Source: CAZQFV01 sp964613665 (lineage in GTDB: Bacteria; Chloroflexota; Chloroflexia; DTKN01). Taken from it: a stretch of 64,000 bases of DNA. Numbering within the stretch: the first letter of the stretch is position 1; each line of letters begins with the position of its first letter. This document shows, piece by piece, positions 38,734 through 47,641 of the stretch. The DNA lies in contig CAZTIG010000012.1 of the NCBI GenBank assembly GCA_964613665.1, positions 21,048-85,047 of the forward strand. The letters run 5' to 3'. Position numbers and translations under genes: made by a program. Under the pieces are notes generated by a model, which was given only the letters and a program-made list of their open reading frames with translations, was not told where the DNA came from and searched no databases.

Positions 38734-39281
38734 GGATGGCTCCTTGTGGCGATGACTACCTCGTCCTGGCCGTCCATCTCCAGCAGCCGGACGACGACCT
38801 CTTCGTGCCGGGAGGTGGGCACGTTCTTGCCGACAAAGTCGGCCCGGATGGGCACTTCGCGGTGGCCGCGGTCCACCAGGGCGGCCAGTTGGATGCGCCG
38901 GGGCCGGCCCAGGTCCATCAGAGCGTCCAGTGCGGCGCGCACAGTGCGCCCGGTGTAGAGCACGTCGTCCACCAGGACGATCGTCAGGCCGTCCACGGGA
39001 AAGGGGATCTGGGTGCTGCGCACGATGGGGCGGTCCTGGCGAATGGCGACGTCGTCCCGGTAGAGGGTTATGTCCAGGGCCCCCACGGGCACCTCCTGAC
39101 CCTCGATCTCGGAGATCGCCTTGGCCAGGCGCTGTGCCAGGGGCACGCCGCGGGCGCGGATGCCCACCAGCGCCGTCTCCCGCGCCCCGGCGTTGCGCTC
39201 GATGATCTCGTGGGCCATGCGCATGAGCACCCGCCGGATCTCCTCGGCCGACATGATCTGCTTCTTGTCCTGTACTTCCAC
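38730..39281 (-). CDS. pyrR: Bifunctional pyr operon regulator / uracil phosphoribosyltransferase
   Basis: 183-residue phosphoribosyltransferase that in Gram-positive bacteria senses UMP and PRPP and controls pyr mRNA, with secondary uracil phosphoribosyltransferase activity. The PRPP-binding motif VLVDDVLYTGRTVRAAL is intact. GTG at 39281 fits the GGGAGGAGG site; the in-frame ATG upstream lacks one. First gene of pyrR-pyrB-pyrC. The leader (about 35 nt) is too short for a classical PyrR attenuator, so regulation may differ from Bacillus. Confidence 0.93.
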   Translation of the reverse strand: MEVQDKKQIMSAEEIRRVLMRMAHEIIERNAGARETALVGIRARGVPLAQRLAKAISEIEGQEVPVGALDITLYRDDVAIRQDRPIVRSTQIPFPVDGLTIVLVDDVLYTGRTVRAALDALMDLGRPRRIQLAALVDRGHREVPIRADFVGKNVPTSRHEEVVVRLLEMDGQDEVVIATRSHP

Positions 39282-39322
39282 CGGACACCTCCTCCCGAGA
39301 CGCCGATCCAAAGGCCGGCCGC

Positions 39323-39351
39323 ATTATACCCGAATCCCGGTGGAGCCGCAA
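39323..39351 (-). promoter_or_regulatory. Promoter of pyrR-pyrB-pyrC
   Basis: Minus-strand TTGCGG (39351-39346) and TATAAT (39328-39323), 17-nt spacer. It gives a very short leader before the GGAGGAGG site. Repeat copy 3 begins 18 nt upstream. Confidence 0.75.
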
Positions 39352-39368
39352 GTCGCGAAGTCCGGCGT

Positions 39369-39534
39369 CCACGGCGCTATCAAGGTCGCGCCGATGCACA
39401 GCGGATGGCAAGTGCCCGGCCGGCGTACAGTGCGGCATGGCCGTACCATTGCCGTGTCCCTGGATGTGCGGCGTCGGGCCGTTGCCGGAGCCGGGCACTT
39501 GCCGGTCAAGGCCGGCGACTTTGGTACGGCCGTG
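39369..39534 (-). repeat. Dispersed inverted-repeat element, copy 3 (full length)
   Basis: 166 bp and almost identical to copy 2 but reversed: differences such as AGCGCCGTGG for ATCGCCGTGG and CTCCGG for CTCAGG. Both outer and inner arms are present. It separates the divergent pyr and rpsA promoters (its ends are 18 and about 18 nt from the nearest promoter boxes). The remainder of the gap is only promoters and the rpsA leader. Confidence 0.88.
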
Positions 39535-39551
39535 TCCGGCATCTCTTTCAT

Positions 39552-39580
39552 TTGCGTTTTGCCCTGAAATCCCGTATAAT
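39552..39580 (+). promoter_or_regulatory. Promoter of rpsA
   Basis: TTGCGT (39552-39557) and perfect TATAAT (39575-39580), 17-nt spacer; leader about 135 nt. Confidence 0.82.
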
Positions 39581-39721
39581 GGACCAATGGGGGCCTTCCC
39601 CCACATGGTAGGTCCCCGTTGCTGGATGGCGGGTTTTGCCCGGAGCCTGTCTGGAGGCCCGGTTCCGCCCAGGACCCGAAAGAGAGCAGCGCGTACCGCA
39701 GTACCGCAGCGAGGAACAGGC

Positions 39722-41014
39722 ATGGAAGAAGACCTTGCCCCCGTTGCCGAAGCCAGCCCGGCAGAGCCTGCCCTGCACGACCCTGCACTCCCGCTGCCGG
39801 CGGCGGACAGGCTGCCCGCCGCCCAGCCGGCCGACGAGATGGCGGGTTGGCTGAGCCTGCTCGACGACCCCAGCCATTCCTACTGCGTTGCGGACTATGG
39901 GGACGTTGTCGAGGGCGTCGTCATGCAGATCGACGACGAGGAGATCCTCGTCGACATCGGCGCCAAGTCCGAGGGGGTCGTCTCCAGCCGCGAGTTCGTC
40001 AAAGCCCGGCAGGCAGGCGAGCTGGAGGGACTCCAGGTCGGTGACCCCCTCTATGTCTTTGTCCTCAGACCCGAGGACGACGATGGCCGGGCAGCGCTCT
40101 CCATCGACCGAGCGCGCCTGGAGAAGAGCTGGCGCTGGCTGGAGCAGGTGTACGCCGAGGGGACCATCGTGGAGGCGGAGATCGACGGCTTCAACAAGGG
40201 CGGTCTGCTGGTGAACCTGCGCGGCGTGCGCGGTTTTGTTCCTGCCTCCCAGGTCGTCGGGCTCAACGCGGCCGGTCGGCCCGACCGCCAGGACAACCTG
40301 GCCGTGATGGTCGGCAAGACGGTTCCGCTCAAGGTGATCGAGATCAATCGGCGCCGCAACCGGCTGATCATGTCCCAACGCCAGGCACTGCAAGGGTACC
40401 GCGAGAGCCGCAAGGATGAGCTGCTGCTCTCCCTGCAGGTCGGCAAGACCTACAGGGGGACGGTCAGCAGCATCTGCAACTTTGGCGTCTTTGTCGACCT
40501 GGGTGGCGCCGACGGCCTGATCCACCTGTCCGAACTCTCCTGGGGGCGTGTGGGGCATCCGCACGAGGTGATCCGGGTAGGCCAGGAAGTGGACGTCTAT
40601 GTCCTGGGAATCGATCGCGAGCGCAAGCGCATTGCCTTGAGCCTGCGCCGGACGCAGCCAGAGCCCTGGAACACAGTCGCCGAGCGCTACCACTTGGGGC
40701 AGCTAATCCAGGGCGAGGTCACGCAACTGGCTACGTTCGGCGCCTTTGTGCGTCTGGAGGAGGGCATAGAGGGGCTGGTCCACCTTTCCGAGCTCTCCGA
40801 TACCCCGATTGCCCATGCACGGGACGTCGTCGCAGAGGGCGACATGGTGACGCTGCGGGTGATCCGCATCGATCCGGTGCACCGCCGCATCGGCCTGAGC
40901 CTGCGGCGAGCCCAGCACGAGGATGGTACAGAGGCGCTGCCGGCGAATGAGGGAGGCGCCGAGGAAGAGAAGCCTGCGGGGTACGGGGTAGCCCCTGCGA
41001 TGTATCGGAGCTGA
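39722..41014 (+). CDS. rpsA: S1 RNA-binding domain protein, ribosomal protein S1-like
   Basis: 430 residues with an acidic N-terminal region (1-55) and four S1 RNA-binding domains (about 60-128, 146-218, 241-307 and 326-395), each with the GxFxxxGxxGLIHLSEL pattern (NFGVFVDLGGADGLIHLSEL, TFGAFVRLEEGIEGLVHLSEL). Four domains is the usual form outside Proteobacteria, where six is typical. It should help mRNA bind the 30S ribosome. GCGAGGAACAGGC precedes the ATG. It has its own promoter and is followed by clpC 111 nt downstream. Confidence 0.88.
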   Translation: MEEDLAPVAEASPAEPALHDPALPLPAADRLPAAQPADEMAGWLSLLDDPSHSYCVADYGDVVEGVVMQIDDEEILVDIGAKSEGVVSSREFVKARQAGELEGLQVGDPLYVFVLRPEDDDGRAALSIDRARLEKSWRWLEQVYAEGTIVEAEIDGFNKGGLLVNLRGVRGFVPASQVVGLNAAGRPDRQDNLAVMVGKTVPLKVIEINRRRNRLIMSQRQALQGYRESRKDELLLSLQVGKTYRGTVSSICNFGVFVDLGGADGLIHLSELSWGRVGHPHEVIRVGQEVDVYVLGIDRERKRIALSLRRTQPEPWNTVAERYHLGQLIQGEVTQLATFGAFVRLEEGIEGLVHLSELSDTPIAHARDVVAEGDMVTLRVIRIDPVHRRIGLSLRRAQHEDGTEALPANEGGAEEEKPAGYGVAPAMYRS

Positions 41015-41125
41015 CCGCGGCTGGAGGACCCGGCCCGCCGGAGGTGGCAGGAGAAGCGGTTCTTGCACCTGCAGGTATGCGGCGGACTGCAGCGGCCTCC
41101 CGTCTCGTGTTGGCAGGAGATTCCA

Positions 41126-43618
41126 ATGCCCAGTCCATTCGAACGTTTCACCGAGCGCGCCCGGAGGGTGCTGAGCCTGGCCCAGGAAGAGGCCGAGGCC
41201 TTTAATCATCGCTACATCGGCACCGAGCACATCCTGCTGGGATTGCTGCGGGAGGGAGAGGGCACTGCGGCGCGGGTACTGGCCGAGTTCTCCGTGGACA
41301 CAGAGCGGGTGCGCCGGGCCATCGAGTACATCGTCGGGCGGGCCGAGCGCGCTGCCCCGCGGGAGCGCGAGCTGACCGCCCAGGCCAAGAAGGCGCTGGA
41401 ATACGCCGTCGACGAGGCCCGTCGGCTGAGCCACAGCTACATCGGCACCGAGCACCTGCTGCTGGGTCTGCTGCGTAGCCGGGACAACGTTGCCAGCAGT
41501 GTGCTGGACAATGTCGGCGTCAGCCTGGACAAGATGCGGGAGCGCCTGATCCAGGTGCTGCAGGAGATCCCCGCCCCCGTGGCCGCCTCCTCGACCCGGC
41601 AGAGCAAGACCCCCTACATCGATGCCCTGGGACTGGACCTGACCGAGGCCGCCCGCGCCAACCGCCTGGACCCGGTCATCGGCCGGAGCACCGAGATCGA
41701 GCGGGTGATCCAGATCCTCTCGCGCCGCACCAAGAACAACCCCGCCCTGATCGGCGACCCCGGCGTGGGCAAGACGGCCATTGTCGAAGGGCTGGCCCAG
41801 CGCATCGTCCATGGAAAGGTCCCCGACGCGCTCCTGAACAAGCGCCTGCTGGCACTGGATATGGGCGCGGTGGTGGCCGGCACCAAGTACCGCGGCCAGT
41901 TCGAGGAGCGGCTGAAGCGGGTCGTGGACGAGGTCCGCGAGACCGGCAGCATCCTGTTCATCGACGAGCTGCACACGATCATCGGGGCCGGCGGGGCCGA
42001 GGGCAGCCTGGACGCGGCCAACATCCTCAAGCCGGCCCTCTCGCGGGGGCAGATCCAGTGCATCGGCGCCACCACCCTGGACGACTATCGTAAGCACATC
42101 GAACGCGACGCGGCCCTGGAGCGGCGCTTTCAGCCTGTCTATGTGGACGAGCCGGCCGTGGAGGAGACCGTCCGCATCCTGCGCGGCATCGTCTCCCGCT
42201 ATGAGGAGTTCCATCACGTCAAGATCAGCGACGCCGCCTTGATCGCCGCGGCGCACCTCTCGGCTCGCTATATCAGCGACCGCCACTTGCCGGACAAGGC
42301 CATCGACCTGATGGACGAGGCCGCCGCCCGTGTGCGCATGTACCGCTCCATCGCCTCCTCGCCGCTGCGCCAGGCCGCCGAGGAGTTGGCCAGTATCCGC
42401 CAGCGCAAGGAAGCAGCGGTGGAGCAGCAGGACTTTGAAAAGGCTATCGCCCTGCGGGAGGAAGAGAACCGCGCTGCGGCGCGGGTCGAGGAGCTGCGCC
42501 AGGGCCAGCTGCAGGAGGACGGCCCCACCGTCAGCGCCGACGACATCGCCGAGGTTGCGGCGATGTGGACCGGCATCCCCATGACGCGCCTGGCCGAGGA
42601 GGAGTCGGCCCGCCTGATGGGGATGGAGGACGAGCTCCACAAACGCATCGTCGGCCAGCACGAAGCCATCCAGTCCGTCTCGCGGGCCATCCGGCGCGCC
42701 CGCGCCGGCCTCAAGGACCCTCGCCGGCCTATCGGCTCCTTCATCTTCCTCGGCCCCACCGGGGTGGGCAAGAGCGAGCTGGCCCGCGCCCTGGCCGAGT
42801 TCCTCTTTGGCAGCGAGGATGCCCTGATCAAGATCGACATGTCCGAGTTCATGGAGCGGCATACCACCGCCCGCCTGGTCGGTGCCCCGCCCGGGTACAT
42901 CGGCTACGGCGAGGGCGGCCAACTGACCGACATGGTGCGCAACCGCCCCTACAGCGTCGTCCTCCTGGACGAGATCGAGAAGGCCCACCCCGACGTCTTC
43001 AACATGCTCCTGCAGCTCATGGAGGATGGCTGTCTGACCGACGCCCGCGGGCGCAAGGTGGATTTCCGCAACGTCGTCCTGGTGATGACGTCCAACGTGG
43101 CCGCCGAGCAGATCATCCGCGGCTCTTCGTGGGGCTTTGGCTCGCGCGGGGACCAGCAGGCCGCAGCGCTGCGCGAGTACGAAGCCATGAAGGACAAGGT
43201 CCTGACCGAGATGCGCAACCTCTTCCGCCCCGAGTTCCTCAACCGGGTGGATGCCGTGGTCGTCTTCCACGCCCTCAATACCGAGCACATCCGCGAGATT
43301 GCCCAACTACAGCTGCGCCGGGTGGAGGGGCAGCTGCGCGAGGGAGGCTACGCCCTGCACGTCACGGCGGCGGCGCTCGATCTGCTGGCCCAGCGGGGCT
43401 ATGACAGCGCTTTCGGAGCCCGCCCGCTCAAGCGCGTGATCACCAACCTGGTGGAGGATCCCCTGGCTGAAGCACTCCTACGCGGGCAGTTCCACGTCGG
43501 CGACACCATCGTCGTGGACGTTGTGGACGCGCAGGTCATCTTCCGCCGGGATGAAGGAAACACCCTCAACCCACCGGAGGAGACGGGCGTGGTGCTGCAG
43601 GAGGTGGGGACCAACTAG
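41126..43618 (+). CDS. clpC: ATP-dependent Clp protease ATP-binding subunit ClpC
   Basis: 830-residue AAA+ unfoldase that feeds ClpP. The two N-terminal Clp repeats (about 1-145, TEHILLGLLREGEG and TEHLLLGLLRSRDN), AAA domain 1 (Walker A GDPGVGKT at 210-217), a UVR-type middle domain (KEAAVEQQDFEKAIALREEE) and AAA domain 2 (Walker A GPTGVGKS at 543-550) are all present, and the C-terminal FGARPLKRVI sensor is intact. The ClpP loop is IGF-type or similar. No ctsR or mcsAB genes are beside it. AGGAGA precedes the ATG at 41126. Confidence 0.95.
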   Translation: MPSPFERFTERARRVLSLAQEEAEAFNHRYIGTEHILLGLLREGEGTAARVLAEFSVDTERVRRAIEYIVGRAERAAPRERELTAQAKKALEYAVDEARRLSHSYIGTEHLLLGLLRSRDNVASSVLDNVGVSLDKMRERLIQVLQEIPAPVAASSTRQSKTPYIDALGLDLTEAARANRLDPVIGRSTEIERVIQILSRRTKNNPALIGDPGVGKTAIVEGLAQRIVHGKVPDALLNKRLLALDMGAVVAGTKYRGQFEERLKRVVDEVRETGSILFIDELHTIIGAGGAEGSLDAANILKPALSRGQIQCIGATTLDDYRKHIERDAALERRFQPVYVDEPAVEETVRILRGIVSRYEEFHHVKISDAALIAAAHLSARYISDRHLPDKAIDLMDEAAARVRMYRSIASSPLRQAAEELASIRQRKEAAVEQQDFEKAIALREEENRAAARVEELRQGQLQEDGPTVSADDIAEVAAMWTGIPMTRLAEEESARLMGMEDELHKRIVGQHEAIQSVSRAIRRARAGLKDPRRPIGSFIFLGPTGVGKSELARALAEFLFGSEDALIKIDMSEFMERHTTARLVGAPPGYIGYGEGGQLTDMVRNRPYSVVLLDEIEKAHPDVFNMLLQLMEDGCLTDARGRKVDFRNVVLVMTSNVAAEQIIRGSSWGFGSRGDQQAAALREYEAMKDKVLTEMRNLFRPEFLNRVDAVVVFHALNTEHIREIAQLQLRRVEGQLREGGYALHVTAAALDLLAQRGYDSAFGARPLKRVITNLVEDPLAEALLRGQFHVGDTIVVDVVDAQVIFRRDEGNTLNPPEETGVVLQEVGTN

Positions 43619-43788
43619 ACCCAGAGGCGGCCTCTGTCCCTGGGAATCCGCTGCAACTTCTCCCCGGTGATCTCGTACCCAACATGGGGCGCGCTTGTCG
43701 CCCGGCCGCCATGCCAGCGGGTCGTCGGCCCTCTGGCGCACCGCGAGAGCCAGCCCAGCCGGCCTGGGACCGCCCATCGGAGGCTGCA

Positions 43789-44505
43789 ATGGCCGACTTG
43801 ATCAATAGCCTGACCACATTGGAGTGGATCTACCTGGCCTTTTTCTTTGTCGGGCTGCTCTATGCCCTCTTTCTGGCCGTCTTCGGCCTGCACGGGGGCC
43901 ACGGGGTGGAGCACGCCGGTGACCTGGGCCACGCCGCCGACCTGGGTCACGGCGTGGACCTGGGCCACGGCGCCGACCTGGGCCACGGCGCCGACCTGGG
44001 CCACGGCGCCGACCTGGGCCACGGCGACGTCGGGCACGGCGAGGCGGCCGGCCACGGCTTGGATATCGACGCCGATGCGCACGGACAGCCGGTGCACCTG
44101 TTGCCGTGGAACCCCCTGGTCGTAGCCACCTTCCTGGGCGGCCTGGGCGGGTTCGGCATCCTGGGGACGCGCCTGTGGGGGCTGGGGACCTTCCTCAGCA
44201 TCCTGGTGGCCGTCCCGGCCGGCCTGGCCCTGGGTGCGGGCATCTACTTCCTGTATCTCTTTCTCATGCGCCAGGCCGGCGCCAGCAGCGCCGCTACCTG
44301 GCACGATATCCGCAATGTCACGGCCCGCGTCGTCACGCCGATCCCCGAGGGCGGGCTGGGCGAGATCGTCTACGAGGTCCGCGGGTCGCGCTGCAGTTCG
44401 CCGGCCCGATCGCTCGATGGATCGGGCATTCCCGCAGGCACCAAGGTCACGGTGCTCGACATCGTCAACGGCATCGCCAAGGTCGATGTGCGCTTTGTAG
44501 ACTGA
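43789..44505 (+). CDS. NfeD-like membrane protein with His/Asp-rich repeat loop
   Basis: 238 residues. One membrane helix (about 13-33), then a loop (about 36-85) of tandem hexapeptides DLGHGA/DLGHAA (six or more units), a second His-rich portion, two further hydrophobic segments (about 105-165) and a C-terminal OB-like domain (about 175-238, TARVVTPIPEGGLGEIVYEV), the layout of NfeD/YuaF partners of flotillins. The gene ends 13 nt before the flotillin gene, which supports this pairing. The histidine repeat could bind metal ions; this is inference. GGAGG precedes the ATG. Confidence 0.85.
   Translation: MADLINSLTTLEWIYLAFFFVGLLYALFLAVFGLHGGHGVEHAGDLGHAADLGHGVDLGHGADLGHGADLGHGADLGHGDVGHGEAAGHGLDIDADAHGQPVHLLPWNPLVVATFLGGLGGFGILGTRLWGLGTFLSILVAVPAGLALGAGIYFLYLFLMRQAGASSAATWHDIRNVTARVVTPIPEGGLGEIVYEVRGSRCSSPARSLDGSGIPAGTKVTVLDIVNGIAKVDVRFVD
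43919..44030 (+). repeat. In-frame 18-bp tandem repeat encoding DLGHGA
   Basis: About six copies of GACCTGGGCCACGGCGCC-type units inside the NfeD-like gene. The central three units are nearly identical at the DNA level, so copy number probably varies by slippage. Confidence 0.9.
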
Positions 44506-44518
44506 CAAGGAGGCTTCC

Positions 44519-46012
44519 ATGACCGGAGGGCTGATCGCGCTGATCATCGTGGGCTTGGCCGTCATCGTCATCGTCTTTCTGGCCTACCTGGCCAGCCGCT
44601 TCAAGAAGGTGGGGCCGAACCAGGCCCTGATCATCTCCGGGCGAACCCACACCTGGTTCGACCCGGTGACCAAGCAGCGCCTGCGCCGGGGCTTTCGCAT
44701 CGTCAAGGGCGGCGGGGCCATCGTCATCCCGGTGCTGGAGCGGGTGGACGTGCTCTCGCTCGAGCTGATGACGCTGGACGTGCTGGTGTCCAAGGCCTAC
44801 ACCAAGGAGGGCGTCCCGGTCACAGTGGAAGGGGTTGCCCAGATCAAGGTCCAGGGCGACGACATCTCCATCGCCACCGCCGCCGAGCAGTTCCTCTCCA
44901 AGAGCACCGCCGAGATGAGCAAGGTCGCCCTGCAGACGCTGGAGGGCCACCTGCGGGCCATCCTCGGCACGCTGACCCCGGAGCAGATCAACTTTGACCG
45001 CGATGCCTTTGCCCAGAAGGTGCAGGAGGTTTCTGCTGCCGACCTGGCCAAGATGGGCCTGGAGATCGTCTCCTTCACTGTGAAGGAGATCCGCGACGAC
45101 AAGGGCTACCTGGAGGCCCTGGGGGTCACCCCGACGGCTGCGGTCAAGCGCGACGCCACCATCGGCGAGGCCGTCGCCTCGCGCGACGCCGCCATCCAGT
45201 CGGCCCAGGCCAAGCAGGCCGCCCGCGAGGCCGAGCTGGCCGCCGAGACCAAGATCAAGGAAGCCGAAAAGAGCTACAAGGTACAGACGGCCGCCTACGA
45301 CAGTGAGTCGGACCGCAAGCGGGCCGAGGCCGACCTGGCCTACACCCTGCAGCAGAACATCACGCAGCAGTTGGTGAAGGAGCAGGAGGTGCAGGTCCAG
45401 GTCGTGGAAAAGAGGAAGCAGATCGAGGTACAGGAGCAGGAGGTGCTGCGGCGGGAGCGCGAGCTGGCCGCCACGGTGGTCAAGCCGGCCGAGGCCGAGC
45501 AGCAGCGCATCCGCACCCTGGCCGAGGCGACCAAGTTCCAGACCCTGACCCAGGCTGAGGGCCAGGCCCAGGCCATCCGCTCGGTGGGCCAGGCCGAGGC
45601 CGATGCCTCCCAGGCCAAGGGCGTGGCCCAGGCCGAGGTGCTCAAGGTGCAGGGCCTGGCCCAGGCCGATGTGATCAAGGCCCAGGGTCTGGCCGAGGCC
45701 CAGGCCATGGAGAAAAAGGCCGCCGCCTGGGCGCAGTACAACCAGGCCGCCATCATCCAGCAGCTCATCGAGGCCATGCCCAAGGTGGCTGCGGCCATCG
45801 CCCAGCCGCTGTCCAAGACCGAGCGCATCGTCGTCATCAGCGGCGGCGGTGGGGACGGGGCCGGGGCCGGCACCGCGCGCGTGACCCAGGACATCACCAA
45901 CATCATCGCCCAGGTGCCCTCGGCGGTGGAGGCGCTCACCGGTGTGGACCTGATCGAGACGATCCGTCATCTCCCTGGGGTGAAGACGAGCCAGCCAAAG
46001 CAGGAAGGGTAG
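44519..46012 (+). CDS. Flotillin-like SPFH/band 7 membrane scaffold protein
   Basis: 497 residues. One N-terminal membrane helix (about 5-26), an SPFH/PHB domain (about 28-200, KKVGPNQALIISGRT), a long Ala/Glu/Gln-rich coiled coil (about 215-430, with EAQAM and AEADASQAKGVAQAEV repeats) and a Gly-rich C-terminal segment. Flotillins organise membrane microdomains with an NfeD partner, here the upstream gene 13 nt away. AAGGAGG precedes the ATG. Strong terminator follows. Confidence 0.93.
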   Translation: MTGGLIALIIVGLAVIVIVFLAYLASRFKKVGPNQALIISGRTHTWFDPVTKQRLRRGFRIVKGGGAIVIPVLERVDVLSLELMTLDVLVSKAYTKEGVPVTVEGVAQIKVQGDDISIATAAEQFLSKSTAEMSKVALQTLEGHLRAILGTLTPEQINFDRDAFAQKVQEVSAADLAKMGLEIVSFTVKEIRDDKGYLEALGVTPTAAVKRDATIGEAVASRDAAIQSAQAKQAAREAELAAETKIKEAEKSYKVQTAAYDSESDRKRAEADLAYTLQQNITQQLVKEQEVQVQVVEKRKQIEVQEQEVLRRERELAATVVKPAEAEQQRIRTLAEATKFQTLTQAEGQAQAIRSVGQAEADASQAKGVAQAEVLKVQGLAQADVIKAQGLAEAQAMEKKAAAWAQYNQAAIIQQLIEAMPKVAAAIAQPLSKTERIVVISGGGGDGAGAGTARVTQDITNIIAQVPSAVEALTGVDLIETIRHLPGVKTSQPKQEG

Positions 46013-46025
46013 CCTGTCGACCAAG

Positions 46026-46073
46026 GCGGGGCCAGGTGGGGTGCAGCGCACTCCACCTGGCCCCGCTCCGTTT
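46026..46073. terminator. Bidirectional terminator between flotillin and Ser/Thr kinase genes
   Basis: 14-bp stem GCGGGGCCAGGTGG/CCACCTGGCCCCGC (46026-46066), followed by TCCGTTT. Symmetric enough to serve both convergent genes. Confidence 0.75.
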
Positions 46074-46141
46074 GGGGTTCTTCTGTAACCAGGCTGGCGG
46101 CGACAGCCAGACTGCCCGACAAGAGCAGGGCCGACCAAGCG

Positions 46142-47602
46142 CTAACGTGCTGGGGGGACCGGCGTGTTGGTGGCCGTCGGCTCGGGTGTGGCTGTCGGCT
46201 CGGGCGTGGCCGTCGGCTCGGGCGTGGCCGTCGGCTGGGGGGTGGCCGTCGGCACGGTCGGCGGCGGCGTGTTGGTGGCCGTCGGCACGGTCGGCGGCGG
46301 CGTGTTCGTCGGTGTCTCCGTCGGCACGGTCGGCGGCGGCGTGCTCGTCGCTCTGGTGGGCTCCCTGGTGGAGGGCGGGGGTGAGGTCGGCGCAGGAGTG
46401 GGCGTTGGAGGCGGGGTGGGCGTCGGGCTCGGCGTGAAGGCGGGCGTCGGTGGGATCGACCCGGGGATCGTCATGGCCGGCACGGTTGCGGATCCGGGCG
46501 GAGTTTCCGTCCCCCCGGGCGTGCCGGAGGCGAGTCCTGACGGCACGGTGGCCGAAGGTGTCGCGGCCGTCGTGATGAGAGCCGTACGGGCGCCCAACGC
46601 CGGCACCGTCGGCCTCGCGGTGGCCGGGCTGGCCAGGAGTTCCCTTCCCAGCAGGATCAGGGCCGCAAGCACCAGCAGGAGCACGAGCCCGAGCAGCGCG
46701 CCCTGCCAGCGGAGCACGAGGGGTCTGCCGGCGGGCCGGGCCTTGGGCTTGAGGGCAGGTACGACACCCTGGGCCGCCTCCCCGCTCAGGGCCTGCCGCA
46801 GCGCCGCCACCAGGCTGGCCCCGCTGGGGAAACGTTCCTGGGGATCCTTGGCCAGGGCCTCGCGCATGAACTCGTCCACTGCCTGGGACCGGGAGGCATC
46901 GGCGAGCTGGATCGGTGGGGGCGGCTGCCACAGCACCTCGAAGAAGAGCGCCGTGGAGGGATCGGCGTCGAAGGGATAGCGGTTGCACAGCATCTCGTAG
47001 ACCACCACCCCCAGGGCGTAGAGGTCGGTCCAGATGCCGATCTCGCCTCCGGAAAGCTGCTCCGGGGCGACGTACTGCGGCGTCCCCACGATCGCGCCGC
47101 TGGTGGTCAGCGCGCTCCCGGTCAGGGCCCGCACCAGACCAAAGTCGGTCAGTACGGCCCGGCCGTCGCGATCCACCATGATGTTGGCAGCCTTGACGTC
47201 GCGGTGGACCAGCTTCCGCTCGCCGATATAGTCCAGCGCCGAGGCGATCTGCTCGGTGATGGCCAGGACCTGCTCGAATGGCAACGGGCCGCCTTTCTCC
47301 AGGATGGTGGAGAGCGGTTGTCCCTCCAGGTACTCCATCACCAGGTAGTGGAACTGCCCTTCCTGACCGACATCGAGGATCGAGACGATGTTGCGGTGCC
47401 GCAGGTTGGCTGCGGCCTTGGCCTCCCGGCCAAACCGCTCGACCAGTTCACGATCGGCGGCCAGGTGGGGGTAGAGGACCTTGACGGCGACGGTGCGCTC
47501 CAGCGCGGGATCATAGGCCCGCAGGACCACGCCCATGGCCCCTTGCCCGATCACCCGATCCAGCCGATAGCGGCCCAGGGTGCGGCCGACCCACTCCGTC
47601 AT
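46142..47602 (-). CDS. Membrane-anchored Ser/Thr protein kinase (PknB-like) with Pro/Thr-rich tail
   Basis: 486 residues. The cytoplasmic Hanks-type kinase domain (about 12-270) has the complete set of motifs: IGQGAMG loop, K41, HRDVKAAN (catalytic D135), DFG (D153) and an APEQ box, so it should be active. One membrane helix (about 305-327) leads to an extracytoplasmic, low-complexity tail of Thr-Pro repeats (TATPEP and PPPTVPTAT units) typical of cell-wall-spanning stalks; no PASTA domains. Third gene of an operon after the histidine kinase and the repeat surface protein (39 nt gap). Confidence 0.92.
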   Translation of the reverse strand: MTEWVGRTLGRYRLDRVIGQGAMGVVLRAYDPALERTVAVKVLYPHLAADRELVERFGREAKAAANLRHRNIVSILDVGQEGQFHYLVMEYLEGQPLSTILEKGGPLPFEQVLAITEQIASALDYIGERKLVHRDVKAANIMVDRDGRAVLTDFGLVRALTGSALTTSGAIVGTPQYVAPEQLSGGEIGIWTDLYALGVVVYEMLCNRYPFDADPSTALFFEVLWQPPPPIQLADASRSQAVDEFMREALAKDPQERFPSGASLVAALRQALSGEAAQGVVPALKPKARPAGRPLVLRWQGALLGLVLLLVLAALILLGRELLASPATARPTVPALGARTALITTAATPSATVPSGLASGTPGGTETPPGSATVPAMTIPGSIPPTPAFTPSPTPTPPPTPTPAPTSPPPSTREPTRATSTPPPTVPTETPTNTPPPTVPTATNTPPPTVPTATPQPTATPEPTATPEPTATPEPTATNTPVPPAR

Positions 47603-47641
47603 GGGAGAGACCTCGCTGTTTCGCCCGACACGCCCGACGGT

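Noticed and set aside
39282..39322. PyrR attenuator in front of pyrR
   Set aside because: The leader from the promoter to the start is only about 35 nt, and no terminator/antiterminator pair is visible.
37774..39723. A longer aspartate carbamoyltransferase reading frame reaching through pyrR and repeat copy 3
   Set aside because: The family's N-terminus starts at 38733, overlapped with the pyrR stop; upstream codons belong to pyrR in another frame.
43619..43788. Terminator after clpC (CCCAGAGGC/GCCTCTG region)
   Set aside because: The pairing is short and imperfect and no T-run follows.
43919..44030. Tandem 18-bp repeat as a CRISPR-like array
   Set aside because: There are no spacers; the units are contiguous and in frame (DLGHGA).
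46164..46437. Possible CRISPR array or satellite in the Ser/Thr kinase 3' end
   Set aside because: The repeats encode in-frame Thr-Pro units of the kinase tail, with variable spacing; no conserved repeat-spacer pattern and no cas genes.
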